64,000 nt of DNA from Clostridium sp. Marseille-P2415 (GTDB lineage: Bacteria > Bacillota > Clostridia > Lachnospirales > Lachnospiraceae). Position 1 is the stretch's first letter, and the number at the start of each line of letters is the position of its first letter. The stretch is taken from NCBI RefSeq assembly GCF_900155545.1, contig NZ_LT732526.1:225573-289572 (forward strand). The letters run 5' to 3'. Under the pieces are notes generated by a model that was not told where the DNA came from, did not search any database, and was given only the letters and a program-made list of their open reading frames with translations. Shown here in pieces: positions 43,086 to 52,076 of this stretch. A program made the position numbers and the translations under genes.

Positions 43086-44419
43086 GGCTTTTCCTCCTCT
43101 CTGATTGGTTTTGTCGGAAACGTTATGCGGGCTTCAAAATGGGTCTGGTTTTTTGAGATTTCAAAGGTACCGTTCATCTGTTCCACTATTTTCCGGCAGG
43201 TCTTTAATCCGATATTGGTGCGATCCAGGAATACGCTGTCTTTCCGGATCGCATTGGAAATGCGGATGGTCAAATCATTGCCTTCCATATATCCGGTAAC
43301 AATGACCGGCCCGTTTAAGCTGGCATATTTACTCACATTGGAAAATAAATTGTCGAACAGCCTTTTTAAATATTGTATATCAGCCGTTATGATACAGGAC
43401 TGCGCTGCAAATTCTGTTTTTACATCAAAACCCAGATTGCTCAAATCAAAAACATGTTCGCTGATCAGCTGCTGGAGTAGGATTTTTGCATCAAATGTTT
43501 CCATCTGCATCAATATCTTTTCCTTGCCGAATACAAGAAAATACTGGAATAATTCGTCGGATAGATCCTTTAATTGAATGGACTTTTCTTTGCAGCTTTT
43601 CATGTATTTATCAAACTGTTCCTCCGAATAACAGCTCTTTGAATCCAGAATTTCCAGATAGCCGATGAGCGAGGTCAGCGGGGTACGGATATCATGGGAT
43701 ATGGAAGTGATCAGTTCGCTGTTTGCTTCCCATGCTTCCTTTTCGCTTTTATATCTTGCGATAATGGAATTTCTCATGTTATCCGCGTTCTTTGCAAGCA
43801 AAGAAATCTCATCGTTTCCTTTATGGAAAATCGGCTGCTCCAAATCCCCTTTTTCGATTAAGGATACTTCTTTTGATAAGAGGACGATCCGGGCTATGAT
43901 CCGGCGGTTATAGAGGATCAGGATCGCAAACAGGAACAGGAAAAGGATTCCCCATGATATATACAATACCAGGTTATACCATTTTATATCCGAAGAATCG
44001 ATGATGGATACGGAATAGGTCCCATCGCTGAATGCGACATCGCGGATGGATTGTTCATTGGTTTCCATGATGGTTCCTGCGGTTTCATAAGAAGCGTACT
44101 CATCATTCCAGTAACCGGATTCATAAACGATTTCGTTTCCGTCATATATGGTCAGATAAATATACTTATGGTATTTTACCCATTTTGAGATGGACCTTAC
44201 ATTTTTAACGGATATGTGATTTTTATGGATATATTTTTCAAACGAATTCTGATAAGTGCTTAATCTTTTTAATACGGCATCTTCATTCAGGTGATTTCTT
44301 GTGACCAGATAATCCCCCAGATTTAGTGCGATAAGGTACATGCCAAAGCTGATCACCGCTCCGAATATCAATACAAATATTTGTTTATACCGTAAAGATG
44401 ATATCCATTTATGCTTCAT
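43082..44419 (-). CDS. Sensor histidine kinase of the surface-modification operon
   Basis: The 445-residue protein has helices at about 12-35 and 148-170 flanking an outside domain of about 115 residues. A HAMP domain (about 170-222), H-box SISHDIRTPLTSLIGY (His about 240), N-box LFDNLFSNVSKYAS and G-box region IGLKTCRKIVEQMNG follow. The outside domain is large enough to bind a ligand or sense wall damage. It overlaps the regulator gene by 11 bases and the ligase gene by four, so kinase and biosynthetic genes are on one mRNA. Confidence 0.9.
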   Translation of the reverse strand: MKHKWISSLRYKQIFVLIFGAVISFGMYLIALNLGDYLVTRNHLNEDAVLKRLSTYQNSFEKYIHKNHISVKNVRSISKWVKYHKYIYLTIYDGNEIVYESGYWNDEYASYETAGTIMETNEQSIRDVAFSDGTYSVSIIDSSDIKWYNLVLYISWGILFLFLFAILILYNRRIIARIVLLSKEVSLIEKGDLEQPIFHKGNDEISLLAKNADNMRNSIIARYKSEKEAWEANSELITSISHDIRTPLTSLIGYLEILDSKSCYSEEQFDKYMKSCKEKSIQLKDLSDELFQYFLVFGKEKILMQMETFDAKILLQQLISEHVFDLSNLGFDVKTEFAAQSCIITADIQYLKRLFDNLFSNVSKYASLNGPVIVTGYMEGNDLTIRISNAIRKDSVFLDRTNIGLKTCRKIVEQMNGTFEISKNQTHFEARITFPTKPIREEEKP

Positions 44420-45122
44420 CGATCTGATAGCCCTTTCCCCAGACGGTGCGAATGATTGCAGGGTTATTGAAATCCAGTTCCAGTTTTTTTCGAAGCTTTA
44501 AAATGTGGACCATAATCGTATTGGTAGAAGAGGGAAGAAACTTATCGTTCCATACGCCTTCGTAAATTGCCTGTGCATCTTTTGCCTTTCCCCGATTCTT
44601 AACCAGATACATCAAAATCTGGAATTCTGTGTCGGTAAGATCGATTTTTTGATTTTCGCGGGTAACCGAATGGCTTGCAGCATCGATCAAAATATCCTGC
44701 AGACGTATTTCCGAACTGTTTGAGGCGGATTCTGTTTTCCCTTTGTAGACAACATATCTTCTTAAAAGAGACCGGACCTTCATGAGAAGTTCGGCCTGTG
44801 AAAATGGTTTTACCAGGTAGTCATCGCCGCCATTTTCATATGCCGCTGTTTTATCATTTTCTTTTGACCTGGCAGTCAAAAAAAGGACGGGAGCAGAAGA
44901 CCTTTTACGGATTTCCGCGCAGGCACCGATACCGGATAATTCAGGCATCATGATATCTAAAATGATCAGGTCGATGTCAGGATTTTCTGCGACCGCCAGA
45001 ACCGCCTCTTTTCCGTTTGCCGCCTCCAATACGAAGTAGCCTTTCCGCTCCAGCTGAATGCGAAGGACTTCCCGGATATCGGCGTCATCATCCACCACCA
45101 GTATCTGCTGTACTGTACTCAT
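44409..45122 (-). CDS. OmpR-family response regulator of the surface-modification operon
   Basis: The 237-residue protein has a receiver domain (VDDDADIREVL, phospho-Asp in IILDIMMPELSG, FLTARS, DDYLVKPFSQAEL). A winged-helix domain ending IRTVWGKGYQIDEA follows, most like VanR/YycF-type regulators. AGGAGG lies before the ATG. It is the first gene of the operon, so the system probably regulates itself through the direct repeats upstream of its promoter. Confidence 0.92.
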   Translation of the reverse strand: MSTVQQILVVDDDADIREVLRIQLERKGYFVLEAANGKEAVLAVAENPDIDLIILDIMMPELSGIGACAEIRKRSSAPVLFLTARSKENDKTAAYENGGDDYLVKPFSQAELLMKVRSLLRRYVVYKGKTESASNSSEIRLQDILIDAASHSVTRENQKIDLTDTEFQILMYLVKNRGKAKDAQAIYEGVWNDKFLPSSTNTIMVHILKLRKKLELDFNNPAIIRTVWGKGYQIDEA

Positions 45123-45163
45123 GAATCCGGCAACCTCCTTTTGTTATTATTTTAATATGAAAA

Positions 45164-45191
45164 ATTATAACATTTATCGATGGAATAACAA
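45164..45191 (-). promoter_or_regulatory. Promoter of the surface-modification operon
   Basis: On the minus strand TTGTTA (45191-45186), 16 bases, TATAAT (45169-45164). It lies about 40 bases before the response regulator start. Confidence 0.65.
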
Positions 45192-45198
45192 TTAAATT

Positions 45199-45223
45199 TC
45201 GGGGAATTAAGAATTATTAAGAA
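45199..45223 (-). promoter_or_regulatory. Direct repeat TTCTTAAT upstream of the operon promoter
   Basis: On the minus strand TTCTTAAT occurs at 45223-45216 and again at 45213-45206, exactly ten bases apart, just upstream of the -35. A related ATTTAAT follows, overlapping the -35 edge. A ten-base period is the usual layout for OmpR-family binding sites, so this is a likely autoregulation site. Confidence 0.55.
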
Positions 45224-45449
45224 ATGGTATGGGGATCCCTTTTTGTTTTATTAATACTTTTTAAACAATTCAGAAGCAAATCATTAACATAAGGGTGATA
45301 GGATAAATCCGCTTTATAAAACGACAGGGAATGTAAAAAATAGATTTTGCGAAGCTGGGAGGTGTTGCAACTGTAAAAGCTGTATGTTATAAGCGGAGGA
45401 ATCGAAGGATTTAGAAATTGTAAGGATTTATGTTCTAAGGAGTGAAAAT
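45224..45449. other. Divergent region before the RND genes
   Basis: This AT-rich stretch should hold the promoter and leader of the RND operon. I see a likely leader with GGAGGTG and GCGGAGG segments but no convincing consensus promoter and no recognised riboswitch. The repeats at 45199-45223 might also act on this side. Confidence 0.4.
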
Positions 45450-46529
45450 ATGAGAAAGAAAATTTTATTATTAGGGATAATTGCAGTTTTCGTGATTGTG
45501 GTGATTATTATTCGGATTAACGGGGGAAAGAAGGCCGTGGAGGGGGATGCGATCCCCGTAGTGGAAACCGCTAATCCGGAAGTCGGAACGATAGAGCTGT
45601 ATACCAGTCTGGTTGGTACCGTGGAGCCGGAAACGGTTGCCAGGATTTATCCGGAGACAGCGGGAACGGTGACCCAGGTTCTTGTGAAAGCCGGAGATAT
45701 GGTGAATGAGGGACAGCTTCTATGTGTCATTGATACAAAAAAAGTGGAGAGTTCAAAAAGCTCCATGGATAATGCAGAGGTTACATACAAAGAGGCCCGG
45801 GATACCCTGGGGCGGATGGCGGTTCTGTTTCAGAGCGGAGACATCGCAGAGCAGGAATATCAGGGCTATGTAAATTCGGCGAAAAAGGCCGAGATCGCTT
45901 ATAAACAGGCGAAGGAGGAATATGACAACCAGCTTTCTTACAGCAATATCGTGTCTCCGATCGGCGGTAAAATAGAAAGCTGCGGTATCGAAGTTTTTGA
46001 CAAGGTATCTGTGAGCGATCAGATCTGTGTTGTTTCCGGAGAAGGGAATAAGGTGATAACCACAGGCCTGACGGAGACATTGAAGCATCAGGTAAAGTCC
46101 GGAGATACGGTGAAGGCGGAGAAGGGCGGAGAGGTTCTGGAAGGGATCATTTCTGAAATGAGTGAAATGGTGGATGAACAGACCGGGCTCTATAAGATCA
46201 AGATACAGTTAAAAGGGGCAACAGACTTATCTACCGGGACGAATGTCAAGCTGTCGGTCTGTTCCGAGCGGGCGGAGCAGGTGGTTACGGTTCCCGTGGA
46301 TTCCGTCTATTACGAGAACAGCAAGCCCTATGTGTTCACTTATGACCAGGGAATTGTACATAAAATTTTTATTGAAGCAGGAATTTATGATTTAGACCGG
46401 ATGGAGGTAAAGGAAGGAATCACGGAGGATATGTCAGTCATTACCACCTGGAGTCCGGAGCTTTATGAAGGAGCAAAGGTATTGGAGATGAGCGCGGAAG
46501 GGGAAACAAAAGGAGAATCTGAAGTATGA
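45450..46529 (+). CDS. RND efflux periplasmic adaptor-like (membrane fusion) protein
   Basis: The 359-residue protein has one N-terminal membrane helix (about 4-22). A split lipoyl domain (TVEPETVARIYPETAGTVTQVLVKAGDMVNEGQLL and SNIVSPIGGKIESCGI), a short coiled-coil hairpin (about 90-150) and a beta-barrel follow. In Gram-negatives such proteins link pump and outer membrane; here it would extend into the wall side. AAGGAG precedes the ATG. It overlaps the pump gene by four bases. Confidence 0.9.
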   Translation: MRKKILLLGIIAVFVIVVIIIRINGGKKAVEGDAIPVVETANPEVGTIELYTSLVGTVEPETVARIYPETAGTVTQVLVKAGDMVNEGQLLCVIDTKKVESSKSSMDNAEVTYKEARDTLGRMAVLFQSGDIAEQEYQGYVNSAKKAEIAYKQAKEEYDNQLSYSNIVSPIGGKIESCGIEVFDKVSVSDQICVVSGEGNKVITTGLTETLKHQVKSGDTVKAEKGGEVLEGIISEMSEMVDEQTGLYKIKIQLKGATDLSTGTNVKLSVCSERAEQVVTVPVDSVYYENSKPYVFTYDQGIVHKIFIEAGIYDLDRMEVKEGITEDMSVITTWSPELYEGAKVLEMSAEGETKGESEV

Positions 46530-49500
46530 AAAATTTAACCAGAATCGTTTTAAAACGGCCCATTACAATTATCATGTGCCTTTTGTGTCTGGTTGTTTTT
46601 GGTGTTTCTTCTGTGAAAAACTCCAGGCAGGAGCTGACTCCGGAGATGAACATGCCAATGCTGATGGTCGTGACGGCGTATCCCGGGGCACAGCCGAAAG
46701 ATGTGGATGAACTGATCAGTAAAAAAATCGAAAACGCGGTCGGTTCCTTGAGCGGAATTAAAAAGGTGGCCTCCAAATCCTCGGAAAACCGTTCCACAGT
46801 TACACTGCAATATGAGTACGGGACCGATCTGGATAAGGCGTATGATGATTTAAAGAAAAAAATCGATGTTGTGGCATCGGATCTGCCGGAGGATTCCAAT
46901 GCACCTGTTGTGATGGAGCTGGATACCGGTTCCACTGCCGATTTTACATTAACGGTCAGCAAGAACGGGATGGAGAATCAGTATGGCTATGTAAAACATG
47001 AGATTGTTCCGGAACTTGAGAAGCTGTCCGATGTGGCAGAGGTATCGATTGCAGGCGGCAGCGATGACTATATCAAGGTAGAATTGATTCCGGAGCGGCT
47101 GGAGCAGTATAAGCTTTCCATGTCATCCATTGCCAATGATATTGCCGGGGCGGATGTAAAGATGCCGGGAGGGACCATTGGTGTAGGCAGAAAAATGGCT
47201 GCCATTTCTTCACGGCTGGGTTTTGATACGGAGGAATCCTTAAAGGAAATTCCGCTGACTGTTCCAGGCAACAATATCGTTTATCTGGGGGATGTAGCGG
47301 CTATTTATACAACAAGAGAAAAGGAAGGAAGTATCGCCCATTATAATGGAGAGGATACGGTCTCTCTTTCCATCAGCAAACAGCAGAGTTCCACTGCGGC
47401 AGAGCTTTCGAAGGAAGTAAGGAAAGCGGTTCAGTCAATGGAAGCGGCGGATCCGGATTTAAGTGTGCATATTGTCAATGACAGCTCGGAAGATATCCTG
47501 GCTTCCTTATTATCCATCGCCGAAACGATTCTTCTCGGCATGGTGATTTCCATGGTGGTCATCTGGTTGTTTTTTGGCGATTTAAAGGCTTCCCTGATCG
47601 TTGGGAGCTCCATACCGGTTTCGATCCTGACGGCACTTATTTTAATGAAGTTCATGGATTTCTCTTTGAATATGCTGACACTGGCAGCCCTGTCCATGGG
47701 AGTCGGGATGATGGTGGATAATTCCATTGTTGTGATGGAAAGCTGTTTCCGGGTGACGGATCAGGGAAAAGGGGAGTTCATCGATTATTTTCACGATGCA
47801 TTGGAAGGAACGGGAATCGTGGGGGCCTCGGTTTTGGGATCTACATTGACTACCTGTGTGGTATTCCTTCCGTTGGCTTTCTTAAACGGTATGGCAGGAC
47901 AGATGTTTATGCCCTTGGGATTTACCATCGTGTTCTGTATGGGAGCTTCCCTGATATCTGCAATAACGGTCGTACCTCTGTGTTACCTTTTGTATAAGCC
48001 GGTGGAAAATACCCGGGCACCTTTATCCACACCGATTCAAAAGCTTCAGGACATATACAGAGGTGTTATGAGGCACATCCTTCCCAAAAAGAAAACAGTT
48101 ATGGGAATTTCGGTCCTTCTTCTTGTGGTATCCTTCCTTATGGCAGGCCAGCTGAATGTCAGCCTGATTACCGCAGATGACCAGGGGCAGATCGCCGTCA
48201 AGGTGGAAATGGTTCCGGGTCTTAAGGCAAAGGAAGCGGATGAGGTGCTGAGAAAAGTAGAAGCCGCCTTTTCCGATTATGACGAAATGGATTCCTATAT
48301 CACAAGCTATGGGGGAAGCGGAGTCAGTGCAGGCAGTTCGGCTTCAATCATTGTGTATCTGGACGAGGACAGAAAAATACCTACAAAGAAGGCTGTGGAT
48401 ATTTTTAAAGAGAAATTAAGCAATGTAACGGACTGCAAGATCACTGTGGAAGAAAATTCCTATGCCAACATGGGCAGCTCCACCGACAGCTATGAGCTGA
48501 TTTTAAGAAGTGCCGATTATGACCGGCTGAAAGAGGCTTCGGAACAGATCACATCGGAATTGATGAACAGAACGGAGCTGACCCGCGTCCATTCTTCCCT
48601 TGAAAACTCGGCTCCTGTTGTTGAAGTGACTGTGGATCCGGTGAAGGCGAAGGCGGAAGGCATCAGCCCTTCTTCCATCGGACACAGCGTGTACCAGGCC
48701 ATCAATGGCGTGACTGCGACGACTTTAGAGGTGGATGGCGATGATGTGGATGTGAAAGTCCGGTATGCGGAAGGTGAATACCAGGCTGTGGATCAGATCC
48801 GGAATATGACCCTGAACCTTTCAAACGGAGGCTTTGTGGCCTTAAATGATGTGGCAGAATTGAGCTTTCAGGACAGTCCGGCCACCATCACGAGAGAAGA
48901 TAAGCAGTATATTGTAACTATAACGGGAGATTACACATCATCAGCGGATAAAAATACGAAAAAGACCATTAATAATGAAATTGTAGCACCGAAATTAAAT
49001 GCGCAGGTCAGCTTAGGCACCAGTTCTATGGATGAAACTACGACGGAAGAGCTTTCTTCACTTCTTTCGGCGATCATTCTGGCAGTTTTTCTTGTATTTG
49101 TAGTGATGGCCGCCCAGTTTGAGTCACCAAGGTTCTCTTTCATGGTCATGACTACGATTCCTTTCAGCCTGATCGGGGCCTTTGGTCTGATGTTCTTTGC
49201 AGGCTGTGATCTGAGTATGGTTGTAATGCTGGGATTTTTGATGCTCATTGGTACGGTTGTAAACAGCGGGATTCTTTATGTAGATACGGTAAACCAGTAT
49301 AAAGAAGAAATGAGCCCGGAGGAAGCCATGATCGAGGCAGGAGCCACCAGGCTCCGTCCGATCCTTATGACAACCCTGACTACGGTGCTGTCCATGATCC
49401 CGATGGCGCTTGCACTGGGCCATTCAGGAGAAATGATGCAGGGACTTGCCATTGTCAATATCGGCGGCCTGACCGCGTCAACGGTTTTAAGCCTTCTGAT

Positions 49501-49576
49501 GCTTCCGGTATATTACGGCCTTATGAGTAAAAAGGGAGAGAAAGTGAAAAAGAAGCGAAGGAAAAATAAAGAATAA
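46526..49576 (+). CDS. RND-superfamily efflux transporter (AcrB/SwrC type)
   Basis: The 1016-residue protein shows the duplicated RND layout: helix 1 near 10-30, outside loops of about 300 residues each, and helix blocks near 335-540 and 850-1005. GVGMMVDNSIVVMESCF in helix 4 holds the proton-relay acidic residues, and GTVVNSGILYVD is in the second half. Full-length RND pumps are uncommon in Gram-positives; SwrC of Bacillus exports surfactin and other amphipathic compounds. The start overlaps the adaptor stop as ATGA. Confidence 0.92.
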   Translation: MKNLTRIVLKRPITIIMCLLCLVVFGVSSVKNSRQELTPEMNMPMLMVVTAYPGAQPKDVDELISKKIENAVGSLSGIKKVASKSSENRSTVTLQYEYGTDLDKAYDDLKKKIDVVASDLPEDSNAPVVMELDTGSTADFTLTVSKNGMENQYGYVKHEIVPELEKLSDVAEVSIAGGSDDYIKVELIPERLEQYKLSMSSIANDIAGADVKMPGGTIGVGRKMAAISSRLGFDTEESLKEIPLTVPGNNIVYLGDVAAIYTTREKEGSIAHYNGEDTVSLSISKQQSSTAAELSKEVRKAVQSMEAADPDLSVHIVNDSSEDILASLLSIAETILLGMVISMVVIWLFFGDLKASLIVGSSIPVSILTALILMKFMDFSLNMLTLAALSMGVGMMVDNSIVVMESCFRVTDQGKGEFIDYFHDALEGTGIVGASVLGSTLTTCVVFLPLAFLNGMAGQMFMPLGFTIVFCMGASLISAITVVPLCYLLYKPVENTRAPLSTPIQKLQDIYRGVMRHILPKKKTVMGISVLLLVVSFLMAGQLNVSLITADDQGQIAVKVEMVPGLKAKEADEVLRKVEAAFSDYDEMDSYITSYGGSGVSAGSSASIIVYLDEDRKIPTKKAVDIFKEKLSNVTDCKITVEENSYANMGSSTDSYELILRSADYDRLKEASEQITSELMNRTELTRVHSSLENSAPVVEVTVDPVKAKAEGISPSSIGHSVYQAINGVTATTLEVDGDDVDVKVRYAEGEYQAVDQIRNMTLNLSNGGFVALNDVAELSFQDSPATITREDKQYIVTITGDYTSSADKNTKKTINNEIVAPKLNAQVSLGTSSMDETTTEELSSLLSAIILAVFLVFVVMAAQFESPRFSFMVMTTIPFSLIGAFGLMFFAGCDLSMVVMLGFLMLIGTVVNSGILYVDTVNQYKEEMSPEEAMIEAGATRLRPILMTTLTTVLSMIPMALALGHSGEMMQGLAIVNIGGLTASTVLSLLMLPVYYGLMSKKGEKVKKKRRKNKE

Positions 49577-49590
49577 GATGGTAAGACTAT

Positions 49591-49635
49591 AGGCAACCGT
49601 CCTCCTCTGGAGGCGGTTGTCTATTTCCTTTTTTG
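49591..49635 (+). terminator. Terminator after the RND genes
   Basis: AGGCAACCG-CCTCC pairs with GGAGG-CGGTTGTCT in an imperfect stem with a short TCT loop, followed by ATTTCCTTTTTT. Confidence 0.75.
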
Positions 49636-49750
49636 CCTGAAGGACCGGATTTTGCTGTAAAATGTATCGGTTATATGGTATATTGAGATAATAATGTTAT
49701 TTCAAAGTCATTTAAATCTAAGGATTCATGGAAAGGAGAAGCTGATATAT

Positions 49751-50545
49751 ATGAGCCGGCAATTCGACAAGCAAGTGAAACAGATAAAAAGAGAGGAACA
49801 TAAATTGCTTAACAAAAAGGAAAATCCATTATTGAAAGCTTCCATAGAGCCTGTTGCGGATAAAATTCAAAGTTATATTCCCGGCAAACTGAAAACAGCC
49901 CTGGAGACGGCATTCTATAAAGGTTTCCGGCTGGTCTTTGAAAAAGGAAATATTTATATAGAGAAAACTTATGATAAAGATAAGATACAGTTGGAATATG
50001 ATTTAAATAATTATGCCATCGGCAAAAGAAGCGATAAAAAGTACAGGAAGCGTTTGGACCAGTATTCCAGGCAGTCCCAGATAGTTAATTCTTCTATTTC
50101 CGTGATAGAAGGGGGAGTTTTGGGAGCATTTGGAATCGGCTTACCCGATATTCCTCTTTTTTTATCTTTAGTCATGAAATCTGTTTACGAAATTGCTTTA
50201 AGCTATGGGTATCATTATGAAACAGAGGAAGAAAAAGCATATATCCTGCTTTTGATCTGTACAGCCATGACGAAACAGGAGCGGCAGAAAGAATTTTATC
50301 AAAAACTTGAAAGCTTAGGCGATAGCATCGATCATAATATTATTCCGGAAATTAATTTGGAAGAGCATATAAAAACCACAGCGGGTATTCTGTCGGAGTC
50401 ATTATTAACCGCAAAATTCATACAGGGGATCCCGTTGGTAGGAGCAGTGGGCGGCATTGTAAATTATAACATCATCCGTAAAATAAGCAGGTTTGCCGGT
50501 GTGAAATATAAAAAGAGATATTACATGAATAAACAAAGGATATGA
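49751..50545 (+). CDS. EcsC-family protein
   Basis: The 264-residue protein carries the EcsC pattern: KTALETAFYKGFRLVFEKGNIYIEKTYDK, then two hydrophobic glycine-rich segments GGVLGAFGIGLPDIPLFLSLVMKS and IPLVGAVGGIVNYNII. EcsC proteins are linked to ABC exporters and membrane proteolysis in Bacillus, but their activity is unknown. The ATG at 49751 is about 12 bases from AAGGAG, a long gap, so a nearby upstream start is possible. Confidence 0.78.
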   Translation: MSRQFDKQVKQIKREEHKLLNKKENPLLKASIEPVADKIQSYIPGKLKTALETAFYKGFRLVFEKGNIYIEKTYDKDKIQLEYDLNNYAIGKRSDKKYRKRLDQYSRQSQIVNSSISVIEGGVLGAFGIGLPDIPLFLSLVMKSVYEIALSYGYHYETEEEKAYILLLICTAMTKQERQKEFYQKLESLGDSIDHNIIPEINLEEHIKTTAGILSESLLTAKFIQGIPLVGAVGGIVNYNIIRKISRFAGVKYKKRYYMNKQRI

Positions 50546-50553
50546 AATTTAAA

Positions 50554-50580
50554 CAGGCCGGCTTAACATAAGCCGGCCTG
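50554..50580. terminator. Bidirectional hairpin between EcsC and TrkH genes
   Basis: A 12-bp GC-rich perfect stem CAGGCCGGCTTA/TAAGCCGGCCTG has a three-base loop between convergent genes. T-runs are weak on both sides. Confidence 0.75.
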
Positions 50581-50591
50581 ATGCTGTTAAC

Positions 50592-52076
50592 CTATTTCCC
50601 TATCCTCTCAAGTTTTTGCCTCAGTAAAGAGCCTGCAGAATAAACCCCTGTAAACACAATAAAAATTTCCAGTCTTCCGAGGATCATTCCAAACATTTCC
50701 ACAATCAGCGTGGCATTACCGGTAGCAGGTGAGGTAAGACCAATAGACAGTCCTACGGTACCAAGCGCAGACGCAAATTCAAACATAGCTTCAGTCAGCG
50801 AACAGTCTGCGGTTATTGTGAGCAGCAATGTACCTATTATATAAAGACAAAAATAAGTTGCTATAAAACCGGCTGTATCCATAGCCAGTGCGGAATCGAT
50901 TGTTGTTTTTCCCTGTGCTCTGAAATAATATGGCGATTCTACGCTTCTTGGTGACGAAAGGCGTTTGCGTATATTCTGTATGGTGGTGCGAAGCATGAGG
51001 TAAACGCGGGTCAGCTTGATCCCGCCGGCCGTTGACCCTATCCCGCCTCCGATCAGCATGGTCAGGATCAGCATGCTGATTGCAAGCGGCGGCCAGGTGG
51101 TATAGCTCATGCTGGAGTAGCCTGTGGTTGAAAGGGCGGATGAAACATCGAACAAAGCCCTGCGGAATCCTTCCCCAATGCTCATATTCAGGCCGCTCAT
51201 AAGCGAAAACGCCGCAATTGGCACAGTGACCAGAAGCACAAGGAACATGAACCGGACTTCGCTGACTCTGATAACCTGCCGCCACTTCCTTCTTGTTAAA
51301 AGCAGCAGTACGGCAAAGTTTGTTGTACCTATGAGCATTTGGATGATTGTAATGATTTCTATAGGAAAGCTGTTATATTCCCCGATGCTGTTCAGCCTGG
51401 TTGAAAAACCGCCGGTAGATAATGAGCACATCGTATGGTTTACTGCGTCAAACAAATTCATTCCCGCAATCACATAAGCTGCCGTGCCGATAATCAAAAA
51501 ACCGTTATACATCAGACAGATCGTCTGAGCTGTCTTTTTTAAATTAGGCATGAGTTTATCGGGATGACCCTCGGCGTTATACAGATTCATGGATTGCTTA
51601 TCCTGCACAAGCATGACCATCATCGTCACAAAGCCCAAACCGCCGCAAAATTGCATAAAGCTCCGGTGAAACAGAAAGATATGCGGAGTAACCGTCACAT
51701 CTATGACGGAAAGGCCGGTAGTCGTCCAGCCGCTGACAGCTTCGAACAGCGCCTGAACGAATGTGAGCTGTCCGCTTAGTACGAATGGGATGGCACCAAC
51801 CAGAACGCCCCACCCCCATGCGAACAGGACAGTCAGGCTGCTGCGCTGCATGGAGGAACGCCATTCAAACGTCGAGTCATCCCTTTTTCTGAATAAACAT
51901 ACAATACTGCCCAATATTATGGAGCCAAGTGAAGGAATAATAAATGAAACGGTATAAACCGCGTCCTGAGGATAGAATGGTACGATCACCAGGGGTACAG
52001 CTACCAGAATGCCGATCAGCAGCATGAGTTTTCCTATATTACTACGATTTGAAAATTTACGAGTCAATGTCATCAC
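50592..52076 (-). CDS. trkH: TrkH/KtrB-family potassium transporter
   Basis: The 494-residue membrane protein has four pore-loop filters: SGWTTTGLSV, LSTGGFST, LSTTGYSS and LGTVGLSI. The flexible gate region GGGIGSTAGGIK precedes helix M4. It takes up K+, controlled by the TrkA-type proteins encoded just upstream. It overlaps trkA by four bases and ends the operon. Confidence 0.93.
   Translation of the reverse strand: MMTLTRKFSNRSNIGKLMLLIGILVAVPLVIVPFYPQDAVYTVSFIIPSLGSIILGSIVCLFRKRDDSTFEWRSSMQRSSLTVLFAWGWGVLVGAIPFVLSGQLTFVQALFEAVSGWTTTGLSVIDVTVTPHIFLFHRSFMQFCGGLGFVTMMVMLVQDKQSMNLYNAEGHPDKLMPNLKKTAQTICLMYNGFLIIGTAAYVIAGMNLFDAVNHTMCSLSTGGFSTRLNSIGEYNSFPIEIITIIQMLIGTTNFAVLLLLTRRKWRQVIRVSEVRFMFLVLLVTVPIAAFSLMSGLNMSIGEGFRRALFDVSSALSTTGYSSMSYTTWPPLAISMLILTMLIGGGIGSTAGGIKLTRVYLMLRTTIQNIRKRLSSPRSVESPYYFRAQGKTTIDSALAMDTAGFIATYFCLYIIGTLLLTITADCSLTEAMFEFASALGTVGLSIGLTSPATGNATLIVEMFGMILGRLEIFIVFTGVYSAGSLLRQKLERIGK

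Noticed and set aside
45300-45449. Possible riboswitch before the RND adaptor gene
   Set aside because: The leader is long and has some pairing potential, but no conserved riboswitch core was recognised and no terminator is present.
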